Assembly (NCBI GenBank): GCA_949316235.1 | Contig: OX438745.1 | Span: forward strand, 3,787,001 to 3,851,000 | Direction: 5' to 3' | DNA: 64,000 bases | Source: Oegoconia quadripuncta | Lineage: Eukaryota; Arthropoda; Insecta; Lepidoptera; Autostichidae | Part shown: piece by piece, positions 51,854 through 62,240 of the stretch | Layout of the letters: each line of letters opens with the position of its first letter | Numbering within the stretch: the first letter of the stretch is position 1 | Position numbers and translations under genes: made by a program | Notes under the pieces: generated by a model | Told to the model about the DNA's origin: nothing | Databases searched by the model: none | What the model saw: only the letters and a program-made list of their open reading frames with translations

Positions 51854-52270
51854 GGGTCTTTACCTATGAAAATGGAGTTTTTTTTTCTTCGTAATCATAT
51901 GTACCAATTCCTGCAATTTTCAAGGCTATATCAAAATTAGTTTTTTATTTGGAAAATAGAATATTATTTCAAGGTTTCAAATGAAATATTATTTTATTTC
52001 TGGGCTAAATTCACATAATAAAAAAAATTTGAACAGAGCTCTTTTCATGTGCTTCCCATAATCATTTCTTAGATTCGCTGAAGCTTTTATAAAGCGGTGA
52101 CTTTTAAAAATTAACGCTGCCTTGACTTAACTTAATGTTATTCGATAATACATAAAAGTTTAGCTAAATTTGGATTTGCCGTTCCCAAAAAAAAATCAAA
52201 AATGTTTGTATGGAGAAAGCAGTCTCAATGAAATTCTTCATACAAAACGCCAATTTCATAGGTAAGGTCC
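51854..52270 (-). mobile_element. TIR-C element, complete (inverted)
   Basis: Ends GGGTCTTTACCTATGAAAAT and CAATTTCATAGGTAAGGTCC. 417 bp, colinear with 55390..55790. Inner sequence includes CTTTTCATGTGCTTCCCATA and TTGCCGTTCCCAAAAAAAAA. Confidence 0.92.
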
Positions 52271-52852
52271 TAATAATAATATCGCTGGAAATGAGGCATT
52301 ATATCTAAATAATCATAATTGTTAGATAAGCGGACATTTTTACAAGCCACGAACTTACACGAATACAATTATCTCAAGAAATTCCATATTAATGTAGCCC
52401 AACCCCGAAAATCCTAGCGTACAGTCGGACAAATATATCGTTATATAAAACTAGTTTACGTTCTCCGCTTCTCCCGCTTGCGTTTAACAAGGGAGCGTTC
52501 ACATTTTGATACTAATATAAGAGAGATATCTACTCTACTGGCAGTGGTTTCATTAGTAAAGGTATTTATAATATTTCAAAAATAGTTGAATTAGCTCTAC
52601 ATTTATTTATTTGGGACATTTAAAGTGTACCTACATAGTTTCATTATTAATAGTTTCTGTAGGTACCTATTAAATATACAGTTATACAAACCACGAACCT
52701 ATCAACGAGGTTAGTAAAACAGTATTTCACAAAGCTTACAAATTATGAAGCTCACATAATATTACATACGCATCATTACAATGTTACAATGTGTTGTTAC
52801 AGAAACCAAACAATATAAATATTACCAGTGCAATAACCGCCTCCGTGGCTAA
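52271..52852. other. unassigned AT-rich DNA
   Basis: No recognised content. Confidence 0.3.
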
Positions 52853-53170
52853 ATGTAAACAACATTGGGTTTACGATTCGGAGATGGCGGTTTCGATCCC
52901 CAGCGGGGTACATGTTTAAGTACTCGGTTTGGTTGGTGGTAGGGCATTTTAAATGTCCGCCTGGCTAGCTACCACCATCTTATCTAAATCTGCCGCCAAA
53001 CAGCAATGTTAATAACATTGTTGTGTTCCGGTTGTCAGAGATAAGATAGCCAGTCCCCCAAATGTGTTGGGGTTTCCAGGTCAGTACGCTTGCACCTTCG
53101 ACCTTACCTTCACTTAACATCAGGTGTGATTGAGGTCAAGTACAAACCCGTTGTGTATAAAAAAAAAACT
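52853..53170 (+). mobile_element. SINE-A, full-length
   Basis: Head CCGCCTCCGTGGCTAAATGT, B box with one change (GGCGGTTTCGATCCCCAGCG), TTGGTTGGTGGTAGGGCATT, GTTGGGGTTTCCAGGTCAGT, poly(A). CAATAA precedes the head (about 52847) and recurs after the A-tail at 53174, a possible target duplication. Confidence 0.92.
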
Positions 53171-53589
53171 TTCCAATAATAATGAAAATTATGTCAAAAT
53201 TTAAGAAATATTTATTATACGTGTTACCTAGCGTCTTAGCGGAGGTCTCGCTCCAGTTTGTCCTACATGGAGTAGAATTAAGTATTGACATCAGGTAGTA
53301 GGAATGCCACCACTAACGTCATAATATTATACCATACGTATGTAGACCATGTAGATATGCTTAATTAAGAAATAGCCAATGAGCTGGCTGCATCTTTCAA
53401 AGGAAATAAGTAAAATAAGGTTGTCTATGCTACAGAGCGACAGATAAAATTTTGTCAGACTTTATTTCAGACTATGCTCGTGGTACCAATTTTTTTTTAG
53501 TATTGCTTATACTTTTGGACTAATGAAGGGATCCCATACAGCCTTGTATTTTAATAATAATAATATTAGTTTGTTATAAGGGTTTTTGT
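53171..53589. other. unassigned stretch
   Basis: No recognised content. Confidence 0.3.
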
Positions 53590-53720
53590 TATTAATTTCT
53601 TTATTGCACACAAAAATAAAATACACGGAAATGTAACATAAATGATAAAGTGTACAAAGGCGCTCGTATCGCTGATAGCAATTTTTTCCAGACAACCTCA
53701 GTTGAAGAAGCTGTTTACAG
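53590..53720 (-). mobile_element. LINE 3' UTR tail
   Basis: TTAATTTCTTTATTGCACAC, GTACAAAGGCGCTCGTATCG, CCAGACAACCTCAGTTGAAG: same tail family as 14195, decayed in the AAGAGATCTCTT palindrome. Confidence 0.6.
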
Positions 53721-54118
53721 GTAGTTTTAAGGGTTTTAAAGGATGTTTATGGGGTTGCAATAACAGCAGCAGTGTAGCTTCACCGGATTCTAGAACTCTA
53801 CTCACACAAAATTTGCAATTTTCATTCCTTTGTTTTGCTATCGTTCAATATTGGAGTCCCTTAAACTGCATATACACCGGGACGAAGAAACACCTCTGAT
53901 TTACCGTAAAGCCTTTACATTACCGACTAAATTGGAATCCGGAGTGGGTAATTCTAACCCCTATAAGCTTTGGAGGGAAAATACGAATTGCAATACGAAT
54001 GTAATTTCTGAACGAAATCGGGGTGATTCTACGATTTGATGGGTGGCAACATTCTATTTCGTTGGGAAATTATGGCGGCAATAATTTTTAGGTTACGTTT
54101 GTGAAAGTCTTTAATTTA
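53721..54118. other. unassigned stretch
   Basis: No recognised content; openings at 53642 and 53830 show no domain. Confidence 0.3.
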
Positions 54119-54335
54119 TACTAGCTTCGCCCGCGTGTATTGCCCTGTGGATATTGATTACCTAAAATATCGATTTACCTAAAATGTACTGACAACAACA
54201 GAGAAACATGAGTAGCCATGAGTTTCTCTAGGTTCCAGTAGGCTACCTCTGAGCAAAATTTTTATATGATCGGCTAAAGGGTATAGTGTTAAAAAGTTAA
54301 CACACAGACAGACATACTTTTGCATTTATTGTATG
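54119..54335 (-). repeat. Rep-8 copy (inverted)
   Basis: Starts TACTAGCTTCGCCCGCGTGT and ends AGACAGACATACTTTTGCAT TTATTGTATGATT; the minus strand thus reads ...ATAAATGCAAAAGTATGTCT ... GCGGGCGAAGCTAGTA. This pattern is seen in many lepidopteran non-autonomous repeats, perhaps Helitron-derived. Other copies: 57972, 59180 and the one split by pogo. Confidence 0.65.
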
Positions 54336-54599
54336 ATTGTGATGTCTTTTATAGACGTTCACTTTCGTTTTTCCTATGTTATCTGGAATAGCGTATAGTG
54401 AGGCTTATTGACGAGGTTTATGTAAAGCTGTCAACCGTGCTCTAAGTAAGTTCTTTAAATACTTTTGAAACAAGCTTTTAATTCCGTCATGATTATCACA
54501 TATTGTTTTAATACAAATTTTTACAAAGACGAGTAACTTTGATGGAGTTTACGTTGTTAGAGTTACTGAGTTATAAGTTGGAGTATTGAGCTCTATCTC

Positions 54600-54850
54600 T
54601 AAGAGCGTCGGTGGCTCTACTGAGGGACACAGTCTCCCAATTTGGGAGGTCCAGGTTCGATCCCCAGGCTGGCCATGTACCAATGACTTTTTGAATTTAA
54701 TTTATTTACTTATATGCATTTATCCGACTGCTTTTAAACGGTGTAGGAAAATATTGTGAGGAAACCTACATGCCTGAGAAATTAAAAAAAAAACTATGAA
54801 ATGTAAAGTCTCCAACCCGCATTGGGCCAGCGCAGCGTGGCGGACTATGG
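54600..54850 (+). mobile_element. SINE-D copy
   Basis: Head AGCGTCGGTGGCTCTACTGA (A box altered), GGTCCAGGTTCGATCCCCAG (B box), body CGACTGCTTTTAAACGGTGT and CAACCCGCATTGGGCCAGCG, 3' end GGACTATGGCCCATACTCCC. Runs straight into a reversed LINE tail. Confidence 0.88.
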
Positions 54851-54852
54851 CC

Positions 54853-55030
54853 CATACTCCCTCAATGATTTTATTTTATTTTTTTATTTTATTTTATTTG
54901 GGACAACAAACAGCTGTACAATGTGTTTCACTAAATTAAGTATTACAATGGGTTCGAGTCATCAATTATACAACCAGCAACGTTATCCACTAATTACTAT
55001 TTTGAGTCTTACAATTACCTAGTGGCACCC
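54853..55030 (-). mobile_element. LINE 3' UTR with (TAAAA)n tail
   Basis: TTTATTTTATTTTTTTATTT TATTTTATTTGGGACAACAA: reversed A-rich tail then UTR ACAGCTGTACAATGTGTTTC. Body not matched elsewhere. Confidence 0.55.
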
Positions 55031-55389
55031 AGAAAACAGAAAAAATCGTGAAAGTGGTAGGTATTGTACGTAACAAGTAGCTACCTGTGCACATCAATAT
55101 TATTATTTAGGTATTTTAATACATTAGTAACAAATTCACTACAAAATCCCGCTTATCCATTTTAAAACCTGCACTTGTTTTGATTTGTTTGCTCTATGGA
55201 CGACAAGAAGATTGAGTGTGGATGAGTATAAAAATGAATATAAATGATGAGGGAAGATCTATATCCCTGCAGTGGGATGTTCACGGATGATGATGATGAT
55301 ATGATTGTGCTCTGTATTACGCAGGTATGCTTTATAATCTACGAGTACTTATAACACTAATAGAGTACGCTAAAATTCTATTTATATTA
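55031..55389. other. unassigned stretch
   Basis: GATGATGATGATGA at 55288, preceded by AGTGGGATGTTCACGGATGA, is a common ending of an RTE-like LINE 3' end; too short to assign firmly. Confidence 0.35.
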
Positions 55390-55790
55390 GGTCCTTATCT
55401 ATGAAATTGGCGTTTTGTATGAAGAATTTCATTAAGACTGTTTTCTCCATACACAAACATTTTTGATTTTTATGTGGGAACGGCAAATCCAAATTTAGCT
55501 AAACTTTGTGTGTACATTAAGACAACAACAACAACATTAAGTTAAGTATAGGCAGCGTTCATTTTTAAAAGTAACCGCTTTATAAAAGTTTCAGCGAATC
55601 TAAGAAATGATTATGGGAAGCACATGAAAAGAGCTCTGTTCAAATTTTTTTTATTATGTGATTTAGCCCAGAAATTATAAAAATATTTCATGTGAAACCT
55701 TGAAATAATATTCCATTTTCCAAATAAAAAACAAATTTGGTACATATGATTAACTAAGAAAAAAAACTCCAATTTCATAGGTAAAGGCCC
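55390..55790 (+). mobile_element. TIR-C element, complete
   Basis: GGTCCTTATCTATGAAATTG to CAATTTCATAGGTAAAGGCC C. 401 bp, no coding frame; about 40 bp near 55740 are missing relative to the 51854 copy (AAAACAAATTTGG followed directly by TACATATGATT). Confidence 0.92.
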
Positions 55791-56097
55791 AATATTACTC
55801 CGACTCTCTTGGGCTCCTGATCTTTTTGCACTTAGAATTAGAATGTGTAGAGTCGCACAATTTTAAAAACAACTCATAGCTATTTTACATAAACAATGTA
55901 CCGCAAAAAGTGTAAAAAAACTTGTGTTTATAAAATTGAAATACCATAATACTCTTTTTAATCTATCTGAATCAGGCGCATCTTTCTTTAATATCATTAT
56001 TGTATAATTGTTAAAGAAATATGCATTGTATAAAAAGTATACAGACGCGAGTTTAACTCCGATAGAGTTTTGTATCAGTAAATCATAGGCCCGTATA
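55791..56097. other. unassigned stretch
   Basis: No recognised content. Confidence 0.3.
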
Positions 56098-56485
56098 TTA
56101 ATAGAGAATGGTTTATTAAAACCATTCTCAATATTGAGAACAGTCTTGTGACCGGTCTCAAGGAAACGTATTAATTAATAAACCTAACTTGAGACTTGAA
56201 AAGCATGTGCATACTCAAGCAGTACTCACTTGAGAGGTGCGCGTATTAATAAACGAAACTCAAGACTATCATTCATTCGCCGCGGTTAGGCGAATACTTG
56301 AGAAGTGATCTCAACTGAGTAGACCTCAAGATTGGTTTATAAATTAGCATGGAGCTTGAGATACAATAACAACAACAACAATATTTTATTGAACCGAAAT
56401 AAAATAGCGTCAACTGCTTTAGACGCATCACGGTTGATACAGCTCAAGACTTGTATTGAGATTGGTTTATTAATAGGTAAGGGCC
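56098..56485 (+). mobile_element. TIR-A element with short LINE-tail insert
   Basis: Left GGCCCGTATATTAATAGAGA with an added partial repeat of GGTTTATTAA, right ATTGGTTTATTAATAGGTAA GGGCC. Internal marks CATTCATTCGCCGCGG and GTAGACCTCAAGATTGG. At 56364..56404 an extra CAATAACAACAACAACAATA TTTTATT interrupts the sequence found at 34672, apparently a reversed (TTG)n retroelement tail. Confidence 0.88.
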
Positions 56486-56984
56486 TTAGAGATACATACG
56501 TGTTTATTTGATTGGGCTTTATTTCTTCTTTACTACTTTTTTCGTCTAAAAACGTTGGTAATAGTAAAAAGTAAGATATACTTTCCAACTATCAATAAGT
56601 TATTTATTTATATAAATTACTTATGTTACTTAGAATTGTTAAACTCTAGTCACACGGTAAAACAAATGCAGTATACTACAATAGCTCTTGAAGGATGCTT
56701 GGAAACCCCATTCAATAGCAAACAACGTTGTTCATTCATACTAATAATGACTCTCCCCTTGAATAAACAGAATCCATCAACTCATATTCACGGCAAGGCG
56801 ATTACTCGATCGATATTATGTAACCGCCGACGCAAAAAAGGGATATTATAAGATAAGTCTATGTCTGTCTTTGTAGTGTCAAAACGGCTGATCTGATTTG
56901 AAAATCGTTTTATTTTCGGAAGCTGACATTTGCAAGATGGTTCTTAGCCGTGTTTAGGAGGCTACTACAACTAAAGGCCCACCT
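56486..56984. other. unassigned; Rep-3-like scrap
   Basis: 56880..56965 reads AAAACGGCTGATCTGATTTG and GCAAGATGGTTCTTAGCCGT, wording of Rep-3. Otherwise unassigned. Confidence 0.4.
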
Positions 56985-57230
56985 TGACTGCTCATCGGAG
57001 CTATAACTGGCCATGCATTATTAAACAAACACTTGTTTATTCTAGGTGTTACAGACGGCTGTGCAGTGCGTGTATGGAGGCAGAAGAAACAGCAGCCCAC
57101 GTCATCTTAGAATGTCCAGGTGTGGCAGTATACGGGGCACAGCACCTCGGGACACCAGGGTCACTTCGAGAAGTCATCGATAACATCAAGGGACTGATGG
57201 GCTATAACCTATAAAAACCTAGCAATGTTT
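56985..57230 (+). mobile_element. LINE fragment: RNase H/C-terminal cysteine region
   Basis: From about 57005 the frame ITGHALLNKHLFILGVTD is the RNase H-end motif of R1/I-type LINE proteins; after a shift the 76-codon opening reads CSACMEAEETAAHVILECPG, then VYGAQHLGTPGSLREVIDNI and KGLMGYNL stop. The C..C....ET..H...C pattern is a hallmark of this region. Polymerase part absent. Confidence 0.8.
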
Positions 57231-57344
57231 AATCGAAGTCGGCTTAGCATGGCTTATTTATCTGGATGATAATAATCCTTGGTTCTCTCGTAGCTTTTCT
57301 AAATTTTCAATTGAATATTTAGACAGAGTAAAATGGATTTAAAC

Positions 57345-57680
57345 CGCCTCCGTGGCTCAATGTCAACAACATTGGGTTTACGATTCGGAGGTCGCGGGTT
57401 CGATCCCCAGCGGGGTACATGTTTTAAGTACTCGGTTTGGTTGGTGGTAGGGCATTTTAAATGTCCGCCTGGCTAGCTACCACCATCTTATCTAAATCTG
57501 CCGCCAAACAGCAATGTTAATAGCATTGTTGTGTTCCGGTTGTCAGAGATAAAGATAAGATAGCCAGTCCCCTAAATGTGTTGGGGTTTCCGGGTCAGTA
57601 CGCTTCCACCTTCGACCTCATCTTCACTTAACATCAGGTGTGATTGAGGTCAAGTACCAACCCGTTGTGCATAAAAAAAA
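57345..57680 (+). mobile_element. SINE-A, full-length, best copy
   Basis: ACCGCCTCCGTGGCTCAATG (A box), AGGTCGCGGGTTCGATCCCC (B box), TAAGTACTCGGTTTGGTTGG, TCCGCCTGGCTAGCTACCAC, TTGTGTTCCGGTTGTCAGAG, CCACCTTCGACCTCATCTTC, CCCGTTGTGCATAAAAAAAA. About 335 bp: a 75-bp tRNA-like head, a 240-bp body, poly(A). A 6-bp AGATAA duplication lies at 57548. Use as reference. Confidence 0.95.
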
Positions 57681-57971
57681 AAAAAGATTAACATTGAACG
57701 TTACTTGTGTAAATTGAAAATTCTAGAGAACGTTGAGTCAACTTAAACAATAAATTTAGAATTTAGAAAAACACCGATAAATCGTCCAGATCAACGAAAG
57801 TAAATGTGTTAATAGCTAACAAAACCGCATCCAAATCTACCGTCTAAGAGCTACGGTGCCACAGACAGACACACACACACATAGCGGTCACATTTATAAT
57901 ACCCCTCTTTTTGCGTCGGGGCTCTAAAATAAGAACCCACAAGATAGTCACAGTCATAATTCATGTGGTAA
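57681..57971. repeat. Rep-3-like region
   Basis: 57790..57935: AGATCAACGAAAGTAAATGT, AAGAGCTACGGTGCCACAGA, CACACACACACATAGCGGTC, CCCCTCTTTTTGCGTCGGGG. This ending (...TTTTTGCGTCGGGG) characterises the complete form of Rep-3. Confidence 0.6.
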
Positions 57972-58172
57972 ATATCTAACTAATATTATAAATACAAAAG
58001 TTTGGACGTTTGGATGAACGGATTTGGATGAAATTTGGTACATAGGTAGAGTAGAGTGTGCCCTGGATCTTAATAACATAAGATATTTTTTTCCCGTTAT
58101 AGCGGGATAAACAAATTGCCGCGATAAAGTTATTTAACGCAGGCGAAGCCGCTGACGTAAAGCTACTAGGAT
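57972..58172 (+). repeat. Rep-8 copy, complete
   Basis: TAACTAATATTATAAATACA, AAGTTTGGACGTTTGGATGA, ATTTGGATGAAATTTGGTAC, CCCGTTATAGCGGGATAAAC, ACGCAGGCGAAGCCGCTGAC GTAAAGCTACTAG. Reference copy of the family. Confidence 0.7.
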
Positions 58173-58255
58173 TGTATCATGATTAAATTGAACTATTGTT
58201 AATTATTACAGAAATCTCAAGTAATTGCAAAATTATTATTATGAGTCATATTTTT

Positions 58256-58540
58256 AAAACCATCTCCGTGGCTCAATGTAAACAACACAGGGCTTACGAT
58301 TCGGGGCTCGCGGGTTCGAACAAATCGAAACAAACTATAGCCCAAATTCGACTCCTTACAATTTGTCATCAGGGAGTTCCTGCTCTTACATCCGGGCTCC
58401 ACCATCAGATCAGCTCGATGGTACCATAATATTCGAACTTGCATAAACATGCCAAATTTCAAGTGAATGAGATACCAGCAAATAGTTAAACTATGGTTTG
58501 CAAATTTTGAAACGGACAACTTACTTATACATACGAACAT
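58256..58540 (+). repeat. SINE-A head joined to Rep-5
   Basis: 58256..58318 is only the tRNA-like head of SINE-A (CATCTCCGTGGCTCAATGTA, GGCTCGCGGGTTCGAAC). It passes directly into Rep-5 sequence (ACAAACTATAGCCCAAATTC ... ATCAGCTCGATGGTACC ATAA) instead of the SINE-A body. No poly(A) follows at 58540, so a chimeric SINE is not proven. Confidence 0.7.
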
Positions 58541-59169
58541 TGCAAGCTAATAAAAATTATGATGACATTTAAGTAACTCAATAATTTAGATGAAGTTTGG
58601 GTTTCAGTTGATATTTAAATAACTCTTGCAATGTATGTAACAATTTTAAAATAAATAATTATTTGGGCCTGTTAATAAATATGGATTCTTGATGTACTTG
58701 TGATACCTACTCACAAAGCATTCAAAAGCTATCGAGAAGACGTGGAATTGTAATTAAAAACATGCTGCTGTTGTAATTAACAACATGGTCATGGAAAATC
58801 ATCACACAGCTCAGGAGATTTGAGTCAGGATTGGGGAATAAAATCTCGTCATTCAAATCAACATTTTAAATTAGTGCTTTAACAACATACTATATCACAT
58901 GTCCACTGACTAAAAATTTAACTATACAATTTAATGGAGACTTGTAATTTGAGAAGGAGATTAACTACAGCCGATCCCACTTACGTTGGTTGCATTCTCT
59001 CTTATTAATTGAGAGCGGTCCACTACTGTATCTAACAAGCGTAATAGCAACCTTTTGAAGGGCGCTTAAAGCAAAGAGGTAAGTTTGAAAAGCAAATAGA
59101 GTGCCCGTGCGCACGCGTCAAAGGTAGTGTAGTTTATGGTGCTACGAATCATGTAGATAGGGGCACAAC
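58541..59169. other. unassigned AT-rich DNA
   Basis: No recognised content. Confidence 0.3.
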
Positions 59170-59395
59170 AAATTAAACTAACATTACACTTAATGGTGAA
59201 GGTTTGGATGTTTGTTTGTGACTAAATCACGGCTAAACGGCTGAACGGATATGGGTGAAATTTGATACACATGCAGAGACCTACGTTTTTTAATCACGTT
59301 AAAGTGGGCAGTTCCGGCGGGATAAGCAGCTTATAAAATGAAATTACATAACACAAATAAATTCCACGCATCGAAGTCGCAGGTAACTAAGCAAT
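59170..59395 (+). repeat. Rep-8 copy, diverged
   Basis: AACTAACATTACACTTAATG, GAAGGTTTGGATGTTTGTTT, GATATGGGTGAAATTTGATA, GTTCCGGCGGGATAAGCAGC, CGCATCGAAGTCGCAGG. Same order as 57972 with many changes. Confidence 0.55.
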
Positions 59396-59639
59396 ATTTG
59401 TAATAATAGTTGTAGTGAAGGGTTAACTCTCCTAAGCCGAATATTTAATCATTTACCTAAACAGTTCATATGGATGGGTGACCACTAGTGGTATTTTCAC
59501 ACTCATCGTTCGAAGTCACCTTAAACTGTCGGTCCCGGTTGTTTTTCGTTGACGACAATCATTCAATCAAATCGGTGATCTATAGAGGCAACTTGAAAGC
59601 ACTGACTGTCAGTCAGGTGGCCACTGTAATATGATACAA

Positions 59640-59940
59640 ACCACCTCCGTGGCTCAATGTAAACAACATTGGGTTTAAGATTCGGAGGCCGCGGGTTCGA
59701 TCGCCAGGGGGGTCCATGTTTAAGTACTCGGTTTGGTTGGTGGTAGGGCATTTTAAATGTGCCGCCAAGCAGCAATGTTAATAGCATTGTTGTGGTCCAG
59801 TTGTCAGAGATAAGATAGCCAGTCCCCCAAATGTGTTGGCGTTTCCGGGCAGTACGCTTTCACCTTCGACCTCATCTTCACTTAACATCAGGTGTGATTG
59901 AGAACAAGTGCTAACCCGTTGTGCATAAAAAAAAACATCG
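59640..59940 (+). mobile_element. SINE-A copy with internal deletion
   Basis: ACCACCTCCGTGGCTCAATG, GGCCGCGGGTTCGATCGCCA, then after GCATTTTAAATGT a jump to GCCGCCAAGCAGCAATG (about 40 bp missing). Poly(A) at 59928. Confidence 0.92.
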
Positions 59941-60088
59941 ATATCATTTTCACTCTAACAACTACTATTTAATTTTCCATGCAATAATCATTTAAAATTG
60001 GCAATGTGAGACAAACAGACAAAATAAATTATAAATCAGGTAAGAATATAATACTAAAAGGCGGGTAAATAGCAACCTCCATTTATAC

Positions 60089-60186
60089 GACCGTTTGGTG
60101 TAGTGGATAGTGACCTTGTCAGTGAAACCAACGGTTGCGGGTTCGAATCCCCGGGGCTAGATGATTGGTGTAAGTGTCCTAAACTT
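60089..60186 (+). mobile_element. SINE-B with central deletion
   Basis: Head GACCGTTTGGTGTAGTGGAT and GTTGCGGGTTCGAATCCCCG GGG joined directly to CTAGATGATTGGTGTAAGTG. The roughly 130-bp body between is gone, with GGG at the junction present on both sides in intact copies. Confidence 0.88.
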
Positions 60187-60822
60187 TTTTTTATTCATTG
60201 TTAAAATATTAATTCTCACTAAACTAAATTGTTCCCCTTCAACACTTTCCAAACTCTTTCCTAAAGGTGGTTTCACACGCGCGCACATATTCGCGCGTTT
60301 TATTTAATTAATTCGGTAATGGGCCGCGCGTGTCGGCCGCTCGTTACGCCCCCTAACTTTTCCCGCACTCCAATGAAGTGCCCGCACGAACTGGTGAGTG
60401 GATTTTGTGAATTTTTTTCTTTTGATTTTTTAATTCAGCGTCTGATTATCGCTACATAATGCCTGTCACAGATATGTGGGGTGGAGATAATATATCAGTT
60501 TACGTTGTTGAAGTTTAATCATTATAATCTGTGTTTATATTGGATCGCCAAATTATATACCTACCTAGGTATTCACTCTTACGGGTTTACTAGGAGACAT
60601 ATAGAGAGTGGCTCTTTATAGAGAGTACACAACACAACATTCTACAAACTTTGTCCCAAATGGAGTGGTCATAGATATCCCAAACTAGTTTGAGTGTACC
60701 AAACATTAAAAAATGCTTGAAACAACATCCAAGGTTCACCTTACGAAATATACAGAAATTCATTAAGTGACAGGGGGACCTATCAGCGTTAAAACGTGCA
60801 AGTCTACTAATTCAGTTAACTG
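60187..60822. other. unassigned stretch, short CpG-rich part
   Basis: 60264..60350 includes TTTCACACGCGCGCACATAT and GGGCCGCGCGTGTCGGCCGC. Function unknown; no exon recognised. Confidence 0.3.
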
Positions 60823-60882
60823 AACAAACGAGAAAAAAGTTTCACTAGTCCAGTTAACTGAACTGGTCAACTGAACTAGTGA
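60823..60882. repeat. CAGTTAACTG palindrome cluster
   Basis: Two exact CAGTTAACTG palindromes (60823..60832, 60851..60860). The second sits inside a larger inverted repeat TCACTAGT (60842..60849) ... ACTAGTGA (60875..60882). Could be a short foldback or a protein-binding cluster. Confidence 0.8.
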
Positions 60883-61125
60883 GATATTTGAGATTGAAGC
60901 AGGGTGTAAAGCATAGTCTTATCGATCACAGAACTAATGGTAAAAAAAATCCCAGTAGTTCTGCCGACAGAACTATTCAACAGGACAGGTGGGAGTAGAG
61001 GGTCTAGTCTGTAGATTGTTTTTTGATGGAAAGTCCCGTAGTCACCTTTTATGATTGGTTCTATGTGCCTAAACTACAACGATGTGAATAAGAAAATCCC
61101 AATCCCAACTATCTTAACCAATCCC
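60883..61125. other. unassigned stretch
   Basis: No recognised content. Confidence 0.3.
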
Positions 61126-61165
61126 AACTAATGTTATAAATGCGAAAGTTTGTGTGCGTGGTGTA
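61126..61165 (+). repeat. Rep-8 left part, split by pogo dimer
   Basis: ACTAATGTTATAAATGCGAA, AGTTTGTGTGCGTGG and TA. Continues at 63879 (TATGTGTGTTTGTTACTTTT). Confidence 0.75.
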
Positions 61166-61652
61166 GGGGAGAGTGGGGGAACTGAGAACGGCGGGTAATT
61201 AGGAACAGCTAGATAAGTAATATTTCCCCCCACAATACACCGTCCCGCACCTGTCCAACGGATGCATCCAGCGCCCCTCAGAGCATACGCGATAGTTAGA
61301 TTGAAAGACCGCACGGGCGCTGTTATGGTGAGTCGAACAATTTTTTTTGCATTTCTGTTATAATTTTTGTTATGTGTTATAATAGATGTAAATATTGTAC
61401 TTTTGAGTTCGAAGACCCCATATTTCGTTACTATTATACACGTACCATATGTTTATAAATCCCATGTAATGTGAAGTTCACCAAAAATACTGTTGAGGGT
61501 AGCGACCATTTTTATTTATATTGACTACTTCGGGCAATTGGGAACGGCGTCAGGCGGGTAATTGAGAACGTTTCTAATTACCCCTTGGGTTCTTAATTAC
61601 CCCTTGGCTGGTTGATTGTGGAATAATGTTTTAACGTTACGAATTGTTTTTG

Positions 61653-61793
61653 ATGACTCGAAATTATATACGAAAGCCTGAACCAAAATACCAAATTGGA
61701 GATCTTCGCCATGCTATCGAAGATGTCAAAAGTAAAAAGGTCACATTAGGTCAAGCTGCCAAGTACCAAAAACAACATTATTCAAACAACTAA
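61653..61793 (+). pseudogene. pogo-type transposase N-terminus (HTH)
   Basis: MTRNYIRKPEPKYQIGDLRH then AIEDVKSKKVTLGQAAKYQ and a stop at codon 47. Residues 17-40 fit a helix-turn-helix of the psq/CENP-B type (AI..VK.....L..AAK). The expected KTTLFKQLKQK continues immediately in another frame, so a small deletion near codon 38 caused the stop. Confidence 0.8.
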
Positions 61794-61799
61794 AACAAA

Positions 61800-62240
61800 A
61801 AAATTCAAGACTCCAAAAAAAGGTCGGTACACCGTATTTAATAAAGAACAAGAAGACCAGTTAGAAAAATTTGATGAAGTTGATTGCTGCAAGTCTTTTT
61901 ATGGCATAACATCAAAACGTGAGCTCTACATCGTTAACAATCCTGGGAAACGAATAAGCCAATATGAGGTTGGAGATCTATACAAAAGAAGCCACAAGTA
62001 AAGGGTAAAGGAGTCAGAATTTTGAAGAAGGCTTTACAAGGAGATGAAAACGAAGAGGAGTTTTATTGCATAATTTGCAACGAAAAGTATGAATCCGAAA
62101 CGAATACGAATGAAAGAATGAAACAGAAGATTGGATCGTGTGCGCCATTTGTAAACTCTGGGCATATAACTGTACTACCGGAGAAACCAGTAAAGGTTAC
62201 GTGTGTGATTTGTGCAACACAAAGAAATTGTAGTTTATTA
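61800..62240 (+). pseudogene. pogo-type transposase C-terminal remnant with zinc finger
   Basis: GRYTVFNKEQEDQLEKF, CKSFYGITSKREL, then IVNNPGKRISQYEVGDLYKR, a stop, and from 62022 EEEFYCIICNEKYE. After one more shift near 62120 the frame reads EDWIVCAICKLWAYNCTTG and GYVCDLCNTKKL stop: a PHD-like C-x2-C...W..C..C..W....C...C..C finger as at the end of many insect pogo transposases. The DDE core between KREL and NNPGK is deleted. Confidence 0.78.
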
